Of a stretch of DNA of 64,000 bases, positions 1-8,880 are shown piece after piece. The stretch is from Nostoc sp. NMS2 (lineage in GTDB: Bacteria > Cyanobacteriota > Cyanobacteriia > Cyanobacteriales > Nostocaceae), in NCBI RefSeq assembly GCF_017115105.1, contig NZ_JABXKH010000060.1, forward strand, positions 1-64,000. The letters are read 5' to 3'. Below the pieces are notes generated by a model. The model was not told the origin of the DNA and ran no database searches. It saw nothing but the letters and a program-made list of their open reading frames with translations. The position numbers and the translations under genes were made by a program. Each line of letters starts with the position of its first letter. The first letter of the stretch is position 1.

Positions 1-140
1 TGGGAGAGGGGCTGGGGGTGAGGGAAAAGATTTAAGCTTGCATTGGGATGCTCCCGTGGAAAATCCAATCCAATGGCAGGATGCCCACAAGAATCATCCT
101 TTAATTCAGCAACGCCAAATATTTACCCTCAAATGCCCCA
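1..140. other. Left edge, no gene assigned
   Basis: The first 25 bases are G-rich and resemble the pyrimidine/purine dispersed repeats found elsewhere in the window. A plus-strand reading frame is open across this stretch but runs about 70 bases into the well supported CysQ-like gene on the other strand, so it may be the tail of a truncated neighbour or chance. I see no motif in it. Confidence 0.3.
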
Positions 141-1001
141 TTAGCTACGGTCAAACTGCGCTAAAATCTTTTCTGCTTGCTTGCATAGTGCTTCGTGATA
201 TTCACCATTACTAGCCAGCAAACCTCCCCATTGATTGATATCACCAGTGTTATACTGCAACGGAGCGCCGTCAAAGTGGGTAAACTTCCCACCAGCTTCT
301 GTTAAAATCAGTTCTGGTGCTGCCATATCCCAATCTTTGGGCGCAGACTTACCAGAAAGGGAAATATAGATATCTGCTTGTTGCTCGACAATAGTTGCGA
401 TTTTGCAGCCTACACTACCCACAGCTTTCTGATTTTGACAAGGTAAATTTTGTAGCAAGTAATCTAAGCGCTGGTTGCGGTGAGAGCGGCTAACCACTAA
501 GGTTAAATCCTCAACTGGTTTACCTGACGACACTTGTAAAGAAATAGAGCTATCACGAGTTTCTACAAATGTCCCCCCACCTTTGGTAGCGTAATATAAC
601 TTTTCTGCCTCTGGCACTGCCACCACTGCTAAAACCGGACGTGTTTCCTTGACTAAAGCAATGTGAACTGCATAGTCCCCAGTTTTTTCAATAAAGTCTC
701 GTGTGCCATCCAAAGGGTCAATTATCCATACCCAAGGGGCGGAAGGGTGTGCGCCTGTAGTTGCCGATTGATAAGTTTCTTCGCTGATGTAAGCAAAATC
801 TTCATTACCCAAAGCTGCTTGTAGCTTCTGCAAAATGTATTGACTCACAGCTACATCAGCAACGGTAACAGGCTCATTTTGTTTATATTGTACCTCTAAG
901 TTAGGGTCTTGTGCGGTGCCGTGGTAATACGATCGCAGTATATCTGCTGCACCCCAACCTATCTCACGAGCGATCGCTAATATTTCTTGTAAACCTTTCA
1001 T
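141..1001 (-). CDS. cysQ: 3'(2'),5'-bisphosphate nucleotidase, inositol monophosphatase family
   Basis: Predicted Mg-dependent phosphatase that removes the 3'-phosphate from adenosine 3',5'-bisphosphate, a by-product of sulfate assimilation; members of the family also act on inositol phosphates. The metal-site signatures of the family are visible: an EE pair in AYISEETY, DPLDGTRDF, and near the C-terminus WDMAAPELIL followed by a Gly-Gly. The open frame extends 12 codons further upstream to 1037, but the residues before MKGLQEIL look unlike the family, so I start at 1001, giving 286 residues, a normal length. It stands alone, next to the PfkB gene on the same strand with about 130 bp of repeat-filled spacer. 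Assignment to CysQ rather than a general inositol phosphatase is an inference from overall sequence. Confidence 0.8.
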   Translation of the reverse strand: MKGLQEILAIAREIGWGAADILRSYYHGTAQDPNLEVQYKQNEPVTVADVAVSQYILQKLQAALGNEDFAYISEETYQSATTGAHPSAPWVWIIDPLDGTRDFIEKTGDYAVHIALVKETRPVLAVVAVPEAEKLYYATKGGGTFVETRDSSISLQVSSGKPVEDLTLVVSRSHRNQRLDYLLQNLPCQNQKAVGSVGCKIATIVEQQADIYISLSGKSAPKDWDMAAPELILTEAGGKFTHFDGAPLQYNTGDINQWGGLLASNGEYHEALCKQAEKILAQFDRS

Positions 1002-1095
1002 TAATTTAGCCTGAACTAAAAATATGTATAACGTCATTAGTGACGCACAGAGATACTTAGTTTAACTAATTACTAATTCGTAATTCCAAATCTTA

Positions 1096-1136
1096 AATTA
1101 CGAATTACGAATTACGAATTACGAATTACGAATTAC
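1096..1136. repeat. Heptamer tandem array (AATTACG)n
   Basis: Five perfect copies of the 7-bp unit AATTACG followed by a partial sixth. The stop codon of the downstream-reading PfkB gene (minus strand, 1133-1135) lies inside the last unit. Short tandem heptamers of this kind are characteristic of Nostoc-type genomes. The same unit recurs near 28593 and 59299. Confidence 0.9.
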
Positions 1137-2074
1137 TTTAATTCCATCCAGCGCCGAGTGCCAAAAAATTTACAGGAATCAGCAGCAATATTAGCTGCCA
1201 GCGCCAGCGCATCAGTAAAACTTTCCCTTAAAATATAATCACAAAAAGCACCGTGGAAAATATCTCCAGCCCCTAACGTATCAACCGCGTGTATTTGCGG
1301 CACATCTACGATACCAGTTTTAGTGCAACTCAAGTATTCAATTGGTTTTTGTCCGTGGGTAATGGCGATGTAAGGAATATCAAATCCGGCCAGATAGGCA
1401 AAAACGTCTTCTCTAGTCTGACAGTTGGGGGGATAAAAATTAGCTGAACAGATGGCATAATCTACAAAGGGCAAAATTTGCTCAAATCCAGGCTTCCAAC
1501 TGCCACCATCCATTACTACTGGGATATTTTTGGCTTTAGCTGTTTGGGCTATGGAATAACTAACCACCATCTGATGTCCATCAATCAGTATTATATTGAC
1601 ATTTTGGAAAATATCTGATGGGATAGATGCGCTGCTAGCTTGAGTTTTGACAGCATTGATGGAAACCACGGCTCGTTCACCTGTGGCTTGGGTGACAATG
1701 ATTGACGAGACAGGCGGTGCTAAATCAGTGGTAGGCTCAAGGTCTGCGATCGCAACTTTGTAATTTGCCAAATCACCTCGAATTAGCTGTGTCATTGGGT
1801 GAGAACCCACTACACCTAAGACTGTAGCCTGATTGTCTAGATGGCTGAAAGTCACAGCCGCATTTGTTGCTGGGCCACCTGCCGCTACAGTATGGTCAGT
1901 AGCAACAATCTTCTGATTATTTTTGGGGGCAGATTCAGCAAGGTAAATCAAATCTAAAGTTACTAAACCTACAAATAACCCACGATGTGATTTTGGATTT
2001 TGGATACTTCGACTTACCTCGGCTTCGCTCGGCACAAGTCGCTCAGTACAAGTTTTGGATTTTGGATTATCCAT
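1133..2074 (-). CDS. PfkB-family carbohydrate/nucleoside kinase with a repeat-derived N-terminus
   Basis: Ribokinase/PfkB-fold kinase that phosphorylates a sugar or nucleoside with ATP; substrate unknown. Visible signatures are AAGGPATNAA near residue 65 (substrate-side Gly-Gly) and DTLGAGDIFHGAF near residue 265 (anion hole and catalytic Asp). The conserved fold begins at about residue 33 (GLFVGLVTLDLIYL). Residues 1-32 are encoded by heptamer repeats (TTTTGGA on the plus strand) interrupted by a 48-bp dispersed repeat; no in-frame ATG, GTG or TTG lies between the repeat and the domain, so translation must begin inside repeat DNA, at the ATG at 2074 or a GTG at codon 14. The stop codon is in another heptamer array, so the gene is bounded by repeats at both ends. 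Confidence 0.85.
   Translation of the reverse strand: MDNPKSKTCTERLVPSEAEVSRSIQNPKSHRGLFVGLVTLDLIYLAESAPKNNQKIVATDHTVAAGGPATNAAVTFSHLDNQATVLGVVGSHPMTQLIRGDLANYKVAIADLEPTTDLAPPVSSIIVTQATGERAVVSINAVKTQASSASIPSDIFQNVNIILIDGHQMVVSYSIAQTAKAKNIPVVMDGGSWKPGFEQILPFVDYAICSANFYPPNCQTREDVFAYLAGFDIPYIAITHGQKPIEYLSCTKTGIVDVPQIHAVDTLGAGDIFHGAFCDYILRESFTDALALAANIAADSCKFFGTRRWMELK
2005..2052. repeat. 48-bp nested small dispersed repeat inside the PfkB gene
   Basis: Inserted exactly between whole TTTTGGA units (1991-2004 on one side, 2053-2066 on the other). On the minus strand it starts CTTGTACTGAGCGA and ends AGTCGAAGTA, the two halves of the 24-bp repeat seen at 59320 and 54601; between the halves is a second, related 24-bp unit starting CTTGTGCCGAGCG. 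It adds 16 codons in frame. Confidence 0.85.
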
Positions 2075-2153
2075 TTCTCATATATATATGCTCGTATAAA
2101 TGTATAAATTATTGGTCATAGCTCCTAACTCTGCTAATTTTGGATTTTAAATA

Positions 2154-2188
2154 AAAATCTAAAATCTAAAATCTAAAATCCAAAATTG
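2154..2188. repeat. Heptamer tandem array (AAAATCT)n
   Basis: Three perfect AAAATCT units and two degenerate ones (AAAATCC, AAAATTG) directly upstream of the rsmI start codon. It occupies the place where a promoter or leader of rsmI would be expected. Confidence 0.8.
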
Positions 2189-2202
2189 AATAACTCCTAA
2201 CT

Positions 2203-3063
2203 ATGCAAACCGATCCAAAACCAAGAACACTTTACGTTGTCGGTACACCCATTGGCAACCTGGAAGATATAACCTTTCGGGCGGTGCGAATTTTGCAGAC
2301 TGTGGATATCATCGCTGCGGAAGACACCCGTCACACAGGGAAATTATTACAGCATTTTCAAGTTAAAACTCCCCAGGTGAGTTACCACGAACACAATCGT
2401 ACCAGCCGCATCCCAGAATTATTAGAGCATTTAGTTAACAATAAAGCGATCGCTCTTGTGAGTGATGCTGGAATGCCAGGAATTTCCGATCCTGGATATG
2501 AACTGGTGAAAGCCTGCATTGAGGCGGGGATTTCAGTAGTTCCCATTCCTGGCCCTAGTGCAGCAATTACCGCTTTGAGTGCTGCTGGATTACCAACAGA
2601 TCGGTTTGTCTTTGAAGGCTTTCTCCCGGCGAAAACTCAACAGAGACAAGAACATTTAGAGTCTCTGCAAACAGAATCTCGCACATTGATTTTCTATGAA
2701 TCGCCCCACCGCTTGCGAGATACTTTACAAGACTTAGCAGACGTTTGGGGAAGCGATCGCCAAATTGTGCTAGGGCGGGAGTTAACAAAATTGTATGAGG
2801 AATTTTGGCGGGGGACAATTGCCGAAGCGATCGCTCATTACAGCCAACGAGAACCCCAAGGTGAATATACATTAGTGGTGGCGGGAATTCCAGCCAGTCA
2901 GCCCCAACTGACAGAAGAGGAATTGAAAGCCGAATTGAAACTGTTAATTAATCAGGGAATATCACGATCGCAAGCTAGCCGTCAGTTAGCAAAATTTACC
3001 TCCCTTCCCCGTCGCCAACTCTATCAACTAGCTCTTTCTTTAGTCCTTACTCCTGAGTCTTGA
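2203..3063 (+). CDS. rsmI: 16S rRNA (cytidine-1402-2'-O)-methyltransferase
   Basis: S-adenosylmethionine-dependent enzyme of the tetrapyrrole-methylase fold that methylates the ribose of C1402 in 16S rRNA, in the decoding centre of the small subunit. Family signatures are clear: GTPIGNLEDITFRAVRIL at the N-terminus, AAEDTRHTG, SDAGMPGISDPG, GPSAAITALSAAGLP and YESPHRL. At 286 residues the length is normal. The start ATG at 2203 directly precedes the first conserved strand. The gene is monocistronic as far as can be seen, preceded by a heptamer array and followed by about 240 bp without a gene. Confidence 0.95.
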   Translation: MQTDPKPRTLYVVGTPIGNLEDITFRAVRILQTVDIIAAEDTRHTGKLLQHFQVKTPQVSYHEHNRTSRIPELLEHLVNNKAIALVSDAGMPGISDPGYELVKACIEAGISVVPIPGPSAAITALSAAGLPTDRFVFEGFLPAKTQQRQEHLESLQTESRTLIFYESPHRLRDTLQDLADVWGSDRQIVLGRELTKLYEEFWRGTIAEAIAHYSQREPQGEYTLVVAGIPASQPQLTEEELKAELKLLINQGISRSQASRQLAKFTSLPRRQLYQLALSLVLTPES

Positions 3064-3303
3064 ACCACTAATGAAAAATTACTAGGGCTTACGTAAAACT
3101 AGACCCTGTAGGGGCGATTTATGTAGATACAGAGCGGCTTTCCGCAGGATATTGTCCCTAACTGATAATCGGTGAATATTCAAATGATATCTAAAGATTT
3201 TTGATTTTAGTTCTCTAGATAGATCGGTAATTTTGTAGACAAACTTTAATATGAAATAGTCGAAGGGAAACGACAAAGAACATTCTCACAAAGGAAAAAT
3301 TCA

Positions 3304-3582
3304 ATGACTAACATTATTGCTTGGCTGGTTTTGGGTTTAATTGCAGGCGCGTTAGCTAAGTTATTTTATCCAGGAACCCAAGGTGGCGGTATTCTCTCCA
3401 CCATTATATTAGGAATACTTGGAGCCGTAGTTGGTGGTTATTTGGGTCAAATTTTGCTAGGAAGTGGTTCAGCAGCCGCTGCATCTGTAGGAGCATTATC
3501 TCTTGGAAGCATTTTATTTGCTGTTCTGGGTGCTATGCTACTGATTTTCCTGTGGGGTTTACTGACTCGCCGGGCTGTATAA
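3304..3582 (+). CDS. GlsB/YeaQ/YmgE-family small membrane protein
   Basis: A 92-residue, very hydrophobic protein with three predicted membrane helices rich in Gly, Ala and Leu. The pattern IIAWLVLGLIAGALAKL, a GG-containing loop and LGILGAVVGGYLG is typical of the GlsB/YeaQ/YmgE (transglycosylase-associated) family, which is induced by stress in several bacteria but has no defined biochemical activity. An AAAGGA ribosome binding site lies 10 bases before the ATG. The next gene, 58 bp downstream on the same strand, encodes a stress-type YflT protein, so the two may be co-transcribed in a stress response; that link is an inference. Confidence 0.85.
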   Translation: MTNIIAWLVLGLIAGALAKLFYPGTQGGGILSTIILGILGAVVGGYLGQILLGSGSAAAASVGALSLGSILFAVLGAMLLIFLWGLLTRRAV

Positions 3583-3640
3583 TTATCTTCAATTAGCTAA
3601 TAGTTTTGGGAATCACTTCTAGCTGCAATAAACCGATAAA

Positions 3641-4561
3641 ATGACATTAGAAAAAGAGCGAAGAACTATAGTAGTTTTCGCCAAAAGTTCAGATGCACAA
3701 TTGGCACTTCAGGAACTAAAAGCTTCTAATTTTCCAATGCACAAAGTTTCTGTAATTGCCAGAAATGCAGGAGAACAAAGTGATATTGCTGGTGTTGAAT
3801 TTAAAGAGCGCACTAGCAATATATCCTCACTAGATGCTAGACCATTTACTGATAGTGCTTTAGGCGATTTGAATGACTTATTAGCCGATCTAGTCTTCTG
3901 GGTAGTTCCTGGTGTAGGCCAAGTCATGGTAGCCGGGGCACAAGCAATAGCGATCGCTACTACTTTAGCAGGTAGTTTACCGGATGTATTGGTAAGGTTA
4001 GGAATTTCTCAAGAGCAAGCAGAGGGTTACAGCGATCTGGTCTGTAAAGGTTATTATTTGTTGATGATAACCGGCTTAGACATAGAAATTCGTCTAGCTA
4101 AGAGGATTTTTAATCGCCGCGATCTTCAACATTGGGGTGTTTATGAGCCATACTCCACCCCAAATAGTCGCTATAAGCACGCTATTGGTGTTTTTTATAC
4201 GCATCATGATGTAGCAAGAGCGATGACTGAACTAAGAACTGCTGGTTTTCCCATGAGTCAAGTATCAATCATTGCTAAAATTAACAGTAATATAAGTGAT
4301 AATATAAGTGATATTATTGGCGTGAATATCAGCAGTTCCCAAGATATCTACCCCACTTTAGGAATTCATAACGATCTAGCCAGATATTATGAGCATCAAG
4401 TGGCAATTGGCTATTATCTAGTAGTCATAAAAGGCACTGATATCTACATAGCAGGTGCAAGAGCGATTTTAGAGAGTAATAAGATCCAAGATTTTACTAT
4501 CCATAGCCAATCTGAAATTGATCCGGCTAGAAGCGATCGCCAGAGTATTACCAACTTCTAG
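3641..4561 (+). CDS. Protein with two YflT/GS17M-like stress domains
   Basis: A 306-residue protein built from two related halves. Each half begins with a strand-helix unit that reads like the general stress protein 17M (YflT) domain: residues 8-45 (TIVVFAKSSDAQLALQELK and the following FPMHKVSVIAR) and residues 180-215 (IGVFYTHHDVARAMTELR then FPMSQVSIIAK). Between them is a Gly/Ala-rich helical stretch around residues 80-125 that could be a membrane-associated hairpin, and each half ends with a GYYL...I segment. No catalytic residues are apparent. Members occur widely in cyanobacteria next to small stress proteins, as here. Molecular function unknown. Confidence 0.7.
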   Translation: MTLEKERRTIVVFAKSSDAQLALQELKASNFPMHKVSVIARNAGEQSDIAGVEFKERTSNISSLDARPFTDSALGDLNDLLADLVFWVVPGVGQVMVAGAQAIAIATTLAGSLPDVLVRLGISQEQAEGYSDLVCKGYYLLMITGLDIEIRLAKRIFNRRDLQHWGVYEPYSTPNSRYKHAIGVFYTHHDVARAMTELRTAGFPMSQVSIIAKINSNISDNISDIIGVNISSSQDIYPTLGIHNDLARYYEHQVAIGYYLVVIKGTDIYIAGARAILESNKIQDFTIHSQSEIDPARSDRQSITNF

Positions 4562-4676
4562 TTAAATTCAATGACGGAAAATTTGAAATTTATAGTAAAA
4601 GTATATTTTTTTATATAGACTAATGCTTCGCCTAAGTATAAATAGATCCCAGATCAACAAAACATCCTACATTGAG

Positions 4677-5005
4677 TTTAGATAAGTTGGCGCGAAAACT
4701 AAGTATATTACGAAACGTAAATAGGCTTAAAACCCTTACTAATGACCCTTACGGGTGATGCCTCCCGCACGCTTAGGGCAACGCCAGTCACTCATAGGGG
4801 AAACTCCTACAGCCCTTCGGGCATCCTACGGCAGGCAGTAGCTCCAATGTGAGAAAACCGTGCTGGCTCACCAATGACAAATACTTCGGCTTACCTCGAC
4901 TTCGCCCTTCGGCTACGCTCAGGACAGGCTCGGCACAAGTCGCTCAGTACAAGTGACAAATGACAGCCTGAGCCAGTTAGCTTTAATTGCGCCGACTTAC
5001 CTAAA
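4677..5005. mobile_element. MITE-like element, copy A
   Basis: Left end TTTAGATAAGTTGGCGC, right end the inverted form of TTTAGGTAAGTCGGCGC: 15 of 17 positions match. The interior aligns with copies B (55326-55541) and C (57728-57927, inverted), but A carries extra modules: a 24-bp insertion at about 4756-4779 relative to B and the 72-bp nested repeat at 4882-4953. No open reading frame for a transposase, so any movement would need enzyme supplied in trans. Confidence 0.75.
4882..4953. repeat. 72-bp triple-nested small dispersed repeat
   Basis: Read on the minus strand it is three 24-bp modules inside one another: outer CTTGTACTGAGCGA...AGCCGAAGTA, middle CTTGTGCCGAGC...GAAGTCGAGGTA and inner starting CTGTCCTGAGCG. 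It sits in degenerate AATGACA heptamers inside MITE copy A. The same 72-bp block is at 57778-57849. Confidence 0.8.
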
Positions 5006-5069
5006 TAGTTAGAAAATAATCGAAATAAACCACGTCTATCTTGAAACCTGTAGTTCTTCTCCGATGAAA

Positions 5070-5201
5070 AGGATTTGCCCTCATCCCCCAACCTATCCCC
5101 CATATCTGGGATTCAGGGAGCTAGAATTTCAAAGTCCCTCTCCCAGATATGGGAGAGGGATTTAGGGTGAGGGCGAAAACTACGGTTCTCAACTTAGATG
5201 A
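5070..5201. repeat. Dispersed repeat with GCCCTCA...TGAGGGC ends
   Basis: Long C/T-rich arm followed by G/A-rich arm (CCCTCTCCCAGATATGGGAGAGGG hairpin is its core, written here only as arms CCCTCTCCC and GGGAGAGGG). An inverted copy at about 20783-21154 is split by a further insertion. Confidence 0.75.
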
Positions 5202-5247
5202 GATTTAGTCTTAAAAACAGAAATAGTTTAAATACCTGCCTGCAATA

Positions 5248-8200
5248 ATGTTTAACCGTTTGAAGATTGGAACCAAGATTGGAGTAAGTTTTGTCCTGAG
5301 TTTGGCAACTCTGACCACCATTGGTCTAATCTCCTACCAAAGCACCAACGATCTAATTGAAACTTCGCGCAAAGAAACCCATACTTACCAAGTGCTAAGT
5401 CAGCTTGAAGACCTCAATCTGCAACTGACAAATGCTGAAACTGGGCAACGCGGTTACATTATTACGGGTGAACAGCGTTATTTAGAACCTTATAACGCTG
5501 CTATTGAATTACTGAATCAAAGAGTCAAAGAACTTCAAAGGTTAACAGCAGATAACCTCAATCAACAAAATCGGCTTGATATTTTGCAGCCATTGCTAAC
5601 TGAAAGAATGGTTGTAATGAAAGATGTCATTGAGCTACGGCAAAGCCAGGGTTTAGAAGCTTCCCAAAAAGCTGTCCTGACAGACCAGGGTAAGCAGCTA
5701 ATGGATAAGATTCAGAAAGTTATCCAGGCGATGAAAGCTGAGGAGAATGCACTGCTGAAACAGCGCTCTGAGAGAGCCAGAGCAGCCGCGCGGCAAACGA
5801 TCGCCAGTATTGTTTATAGTATTCCCTTATTTTCTTTAATCTTAGGTTTGATCGGATTTGTCTTGACCAGACATATCTCAGCGCCTCTAAAGCAAGTTTC
5901 TGATTTGGCAGAAAGAATGGCGGATGGGGATTTATCGGTGAGTTTACCAGATAGCGATCGCTACGATGAAATTGGCGTGTTGGCGCGCACCTTCAACCAG
6001 ATGATCGTTAATCTGCGAAATACAACTCAAAAAAATGAAGAGCAAAACTGGCTAAAGTCTAACTTAGCTGAATTTACCCAGATGCTTCAAGGGCAGCGAA
6101 ATCTAGAAACCGTATCTCGGATGATCTTGTCGAATTTAGCACCACTGGTTGGAGCATCGCAGGGCGTTTTTTATGCGATGGACTCTACAGACAACCAGCC
6201 AGTGCTGAAATTGTTGAGTAGTTATGCTTATAAAGAACGGAAAAATTTAGCAAATCAGTTTCACTTGGGCGAGGGATTGGTGGGACAATGCGCCCTAGAA
6301 AAACAAAAAATCCTCCTCACGGAAGTTCCCAGTGACTATATTCGCATCAGTTCCGGCTTGGGAGAAGCACCACCTCTAAATATTATTGTGTTACCTATAC
6401 TATTTGAGGCGCAGGTAAATGCCGTAATTGAACTTGCCTCTTTTGAGCGTTTTAACCAGTTACATCAGACATTTTTAGAGCAATTGAGTGAAAATCTGGG
6501 TGTATTTTTAAATAACATCGCCTCACAAGTGCAAACCCAGCAATTACTTGAAGAGTCTATTACTTTAACAGAAGAACTGCAAACCCAGCAAGAAGAACTA
6601 CAGCAGAGCAATCAACGTCTAGAAGAACAGGCGCACGAGTTGGAGGAATCACAATTCCTTGTCAAGCAATCTAACGAAGAATTACAACAATTAAATGAGG
6701 AGCTAGAAGAAAAGGCAGAATTGTTAGAAGTGCAAAATCAAGAAGTTGCCCGCAAGAATCAGGAAGTTGAACTGGCGAGGCAGTCTTTGGAAGAAAAAGC
6801 TGAACAACTAGCGTTGTCTTCCAAATATAAGTCGGAATTTCTGGCGAATATGTCCCACGAATTACGGACACCCCTAAATAGCTTGTTAATTTTAGCAAGA
6901 CTGTTAGCAGATAATTCTCTAAACAACTTGACCGATAAACAGGTAGAGTACAGCCGGACTATTTACTCGGCTGGCAATGATTTGCTGGAATTGATCAATG
7001 ACATTCTAGATTTAGCAAAAATTGAGTCGGGTACTATGTCGCTCGATATCGATCAAATTGCTTTTGTAGATTTGGAGACATCTCTAGAACAGACTTTCCG
7101 GCAAGTAGCCCACAATAAAGAACTCAGTTTTACTATTGAACTGGACGATCAGTTACCCGCGACAATTTATAACGATTCCAAACGTCTGCAACAAGTGCTG
7201 AAAAATCTCCTAGCTAACGCCTTTAAGTTTACTGAACAGGGAGGCGTGAAGTTAGAAATTAGTATGTCTTCTGAGGCAGCCCAAATTGATAATCCGATGA
7301 TTGCTTTTGCTGTTAGCGATACGGGTATAGGCATTCCAGCCGATAAGCAGAAGATTGTTTTCGAGGCATTTCAGCAGGCAGATGGTACAACTAGCCGCAA
7401 GTACGGCGGCACTGGCTTAGGTTTGTCCATCAGCCGCGAATTGGCTCAACTGTTGGGAGGGAGAATTGAACTAATCAGCGAACCAGGACAGGGAAGCATC
7501 TTCACTCTTTACATACCCAGACGACAGGAAAAGAATAGTCAAAGTACTTTTACACCCCCTCAGCCAATCACTATCCGCAAAGCATCGACTATAAAAGAAG
7601 TGCCTCTGGTAGAAAACAGACCCACTGTGGATACTTCTGCAACCGTGAAAGTACTTACCACCTTTCCCCACGAAATTCCAGATGATCGGGAAATAATTCA
7701 ACCGGGCGATCGCACTTTGCTAATTATCGAGGATGATGATAAATTCGCCCGCATCTTACTAGATATGGCTCGTGAGCAGGGCTTTAAAGTCATAGTTGCC
7801 TTACAGAGCAAACAAGGTCTAGCACTCGCGCAACAGTTTAAGCCCGATGCGATTATGCTAGATATTTATATGCCAGAAATGGATGGTTGGACGGTGCTGG
7901 ATCGTCTAAAGCATAAACCAGATACTAGGCATATACCAGTACATATACTTTCCGTAGATGAAAGACAGCAACGGGGATTACAGCTAGGAGCCATTACCTA
8001 TCTCCAAAAACCTGTTTCTCCAGAAGCGCTAACTCAGGTATTGACTGATATTAAAGGCTTTATTGAGCGTCAGGTAAGAAATCTCCTGATCGTAGAAGAC
8101 GATCCCGTACAAGCCCAAAGTATTATCGAATTGATTGGTAATAGTGATGTCCATAGTACAGCAGTGGGTACGGGAGCAGAAGCGCTGTTGATTTTGCGAT

Positions 8201-8880
8201 CGCAGCACTTTGACTGTATGGTACTGGATCTAGGTCTGCCCGATATGAGCGGGTTTGCACTAATTGAGCAAATTAAGCTTGAACCCAGGCTGTTGAAACT
8301 GCCAATTATTGTTTATACCGGCAAAGAACTCAGCCGCCAAGAAGAAACCCGACTGCGGGGATTAGCAGAGACAATTATCATTAAAAATGTGCGATCGCCA
8401 GAGCGGTTATTAGACGAAACTGCCTTGTTTTTGCATCGAGTGCAAGCAAATTTGCCCCCACCAAAGCGGCAAATGCTAGAGCAACTACATCAAAATGACC
8501 CGGTGCTAGCTAATCGGAAAATCTTGATTGTAGATGATGACTTGCGGAATATTTTTGCCCTCACCAGCTTCTTAGAAAGCTATCAAATGCAAGTGCTGTT
8601 TGCCGAAAATGGCAGAGATGGCATAGAGAGACTGCAAACTAATCCTGACATTAATATAGTCTTGATGGATATTATGATGCCGGAAATGGATGGTTACGAA
8701 ACCACCCGTGCCATCCGCCAGCAACAACAGTTTCGCTCACTACCAATAATTGCTTTAACTGCCAAAGCCATGCCAGGCGATCGGGAAAAGTGCATTGAAG
8801 CTGGAGCTTCTGACTATATCACCAAACCTGTAGATACTGAGCAACTACTTTCACTACTCCGGGTTTGGCTGTATAGGTGA
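5248..8880 (+). CDS. CHASE3 hybrid sensor histidine kinase with three receiver domains
   Basis: Large membrane-bound phosphorelay protein of 1210 residues. Order of parts: membrane helix about 12-30, CHASE3 sensor domain about 38-175 (contains ETGQRGYIITGE), membrane helix about 187-208, HAMP about 209-262, GAF about 285-430, a Glu/Gln-rich coiled coil about 430-530, HisKA with phospho-acceptor His537 in NMSHELRTPLNSL, HATPase_c with N box (LANAFKFTEQG), DTGIGIP and GTGLGLSIS, then three receivers whose predicted phospho-Asp are Asp872, Asp994 and Asp1141. Receiver 3 (MDIMMPEMDGYETTRAIR) is the most canonical; receiver 2 has LDLGLPDMSG. No response-regulator gene is adjacent, so the output partner, perhaps an Hpt protein, lies elsewhere. 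Signal unknown. Confidence 0.93.
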   Translation: MFNRLKIGTKIGVSFVLSLATLTTIGLISYQSTNDLIETSRKETHTYQVLSQLEDLNLQLTNAETGQRGYIITGEQRYLEPYNAAIELLNQRVKELQRLTADNLNQQNRLDILQPLLTERMVVMKDVIELRQSQGLEASQKAVLTDQGKQLMDKIQKVIQAMKAEENALLKQRSERARAAARQTIASIVYSIPLFSLILGLIGFVLTRHISAPLKQVSDLAERMADGDLSVSLPDSDRYDEIGVLARTFNQMIVNLRNTTQKNEEQNWLKSNLAEFTQMLQGQRNLETVSRMILSNLAPLVGASQGVFYAMDSTDNQPVLKLLSSYAYKERKNLANQFHLGEGLVGQCALEKQKILLTEVPSDYIRISSGLGEAPPLNIIVLPILFEAQVNAVIELASFERFNQLHQTFLEQLSENLGVFLNNIASQVQTQQLLEESITLTEELQTQQEELQQSNQRLEEQAHELEESQFLVKQSNEELQQLNEELEEKAELLEVQNQEVARKNQEVELARQSLEEKAEQLALSSKYKSEFLANMSHELRTPLNSLLILARLLADNSLNNLTDKQVEYSRTIYSAGNDLLELINDILDLAKIESGTMSLDIDQIAFVDLETSLEQTFRQVAHNKELSFTIELDDQLPATIYNDSKRLQQVLKNLLANAFKFTEQGGVKLEISMSSEAAQIDNPMIAFAVSDTGIGIPADKQKIVFEAFQQADGTTSRKYGGTGLGLSISRELAQLLGGRIELISEPGQGSIFTLYIPRRQEKNSQSTFTPPQPITIRKASTIKEVPLVENRPTVDTSATVKVLTTFPHEIPDDREIIQPGDRTLLIIEDDDKFARILLDMAREQGFKVIVALQSKQGLALAQQFKPDAIMLDIYMPEMDGWTVLDRLKHKPDTRHIPVHILSVDERQQRGLQLGAITYLQKPVSPEALTQVLTDIKGFIERQVRNLLIVEDDPVQAQSIIELIGNSDVHSTAVGTGAEALLILRSQHFDCMVLDLGLPDMSGFALIEQIKLEPRLLKLPIIVYTGKELSRQEETRLRGLAETIIIKNVRSPERLLDETALFLHRVQANLPPPKRQMLEQLHQNDPVLANRKILIVDDDLRNIFALTSFLESYQMQVLFAENGRDGIERLQTNPDINIVLMDIMMPEMDGYETTRAIRQQQQFRSLPIIALTAKAMPGDREKCIEAGASDYITKPVDTEQLLSLLRVWLYR

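Larger units (their letters stand above)
4562..5247. other. Intergenic repeat cluster upstream of the hybrid kinase
   Basis: No gene. It holds MITE-like copy A (4677-5005) and a pyrimidine/purine dispersed repeat (about 5070-5201). A 70-codon minus-strand open frame here lies wholly in repeat DNA and is rejected. Confidence 0.75.
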
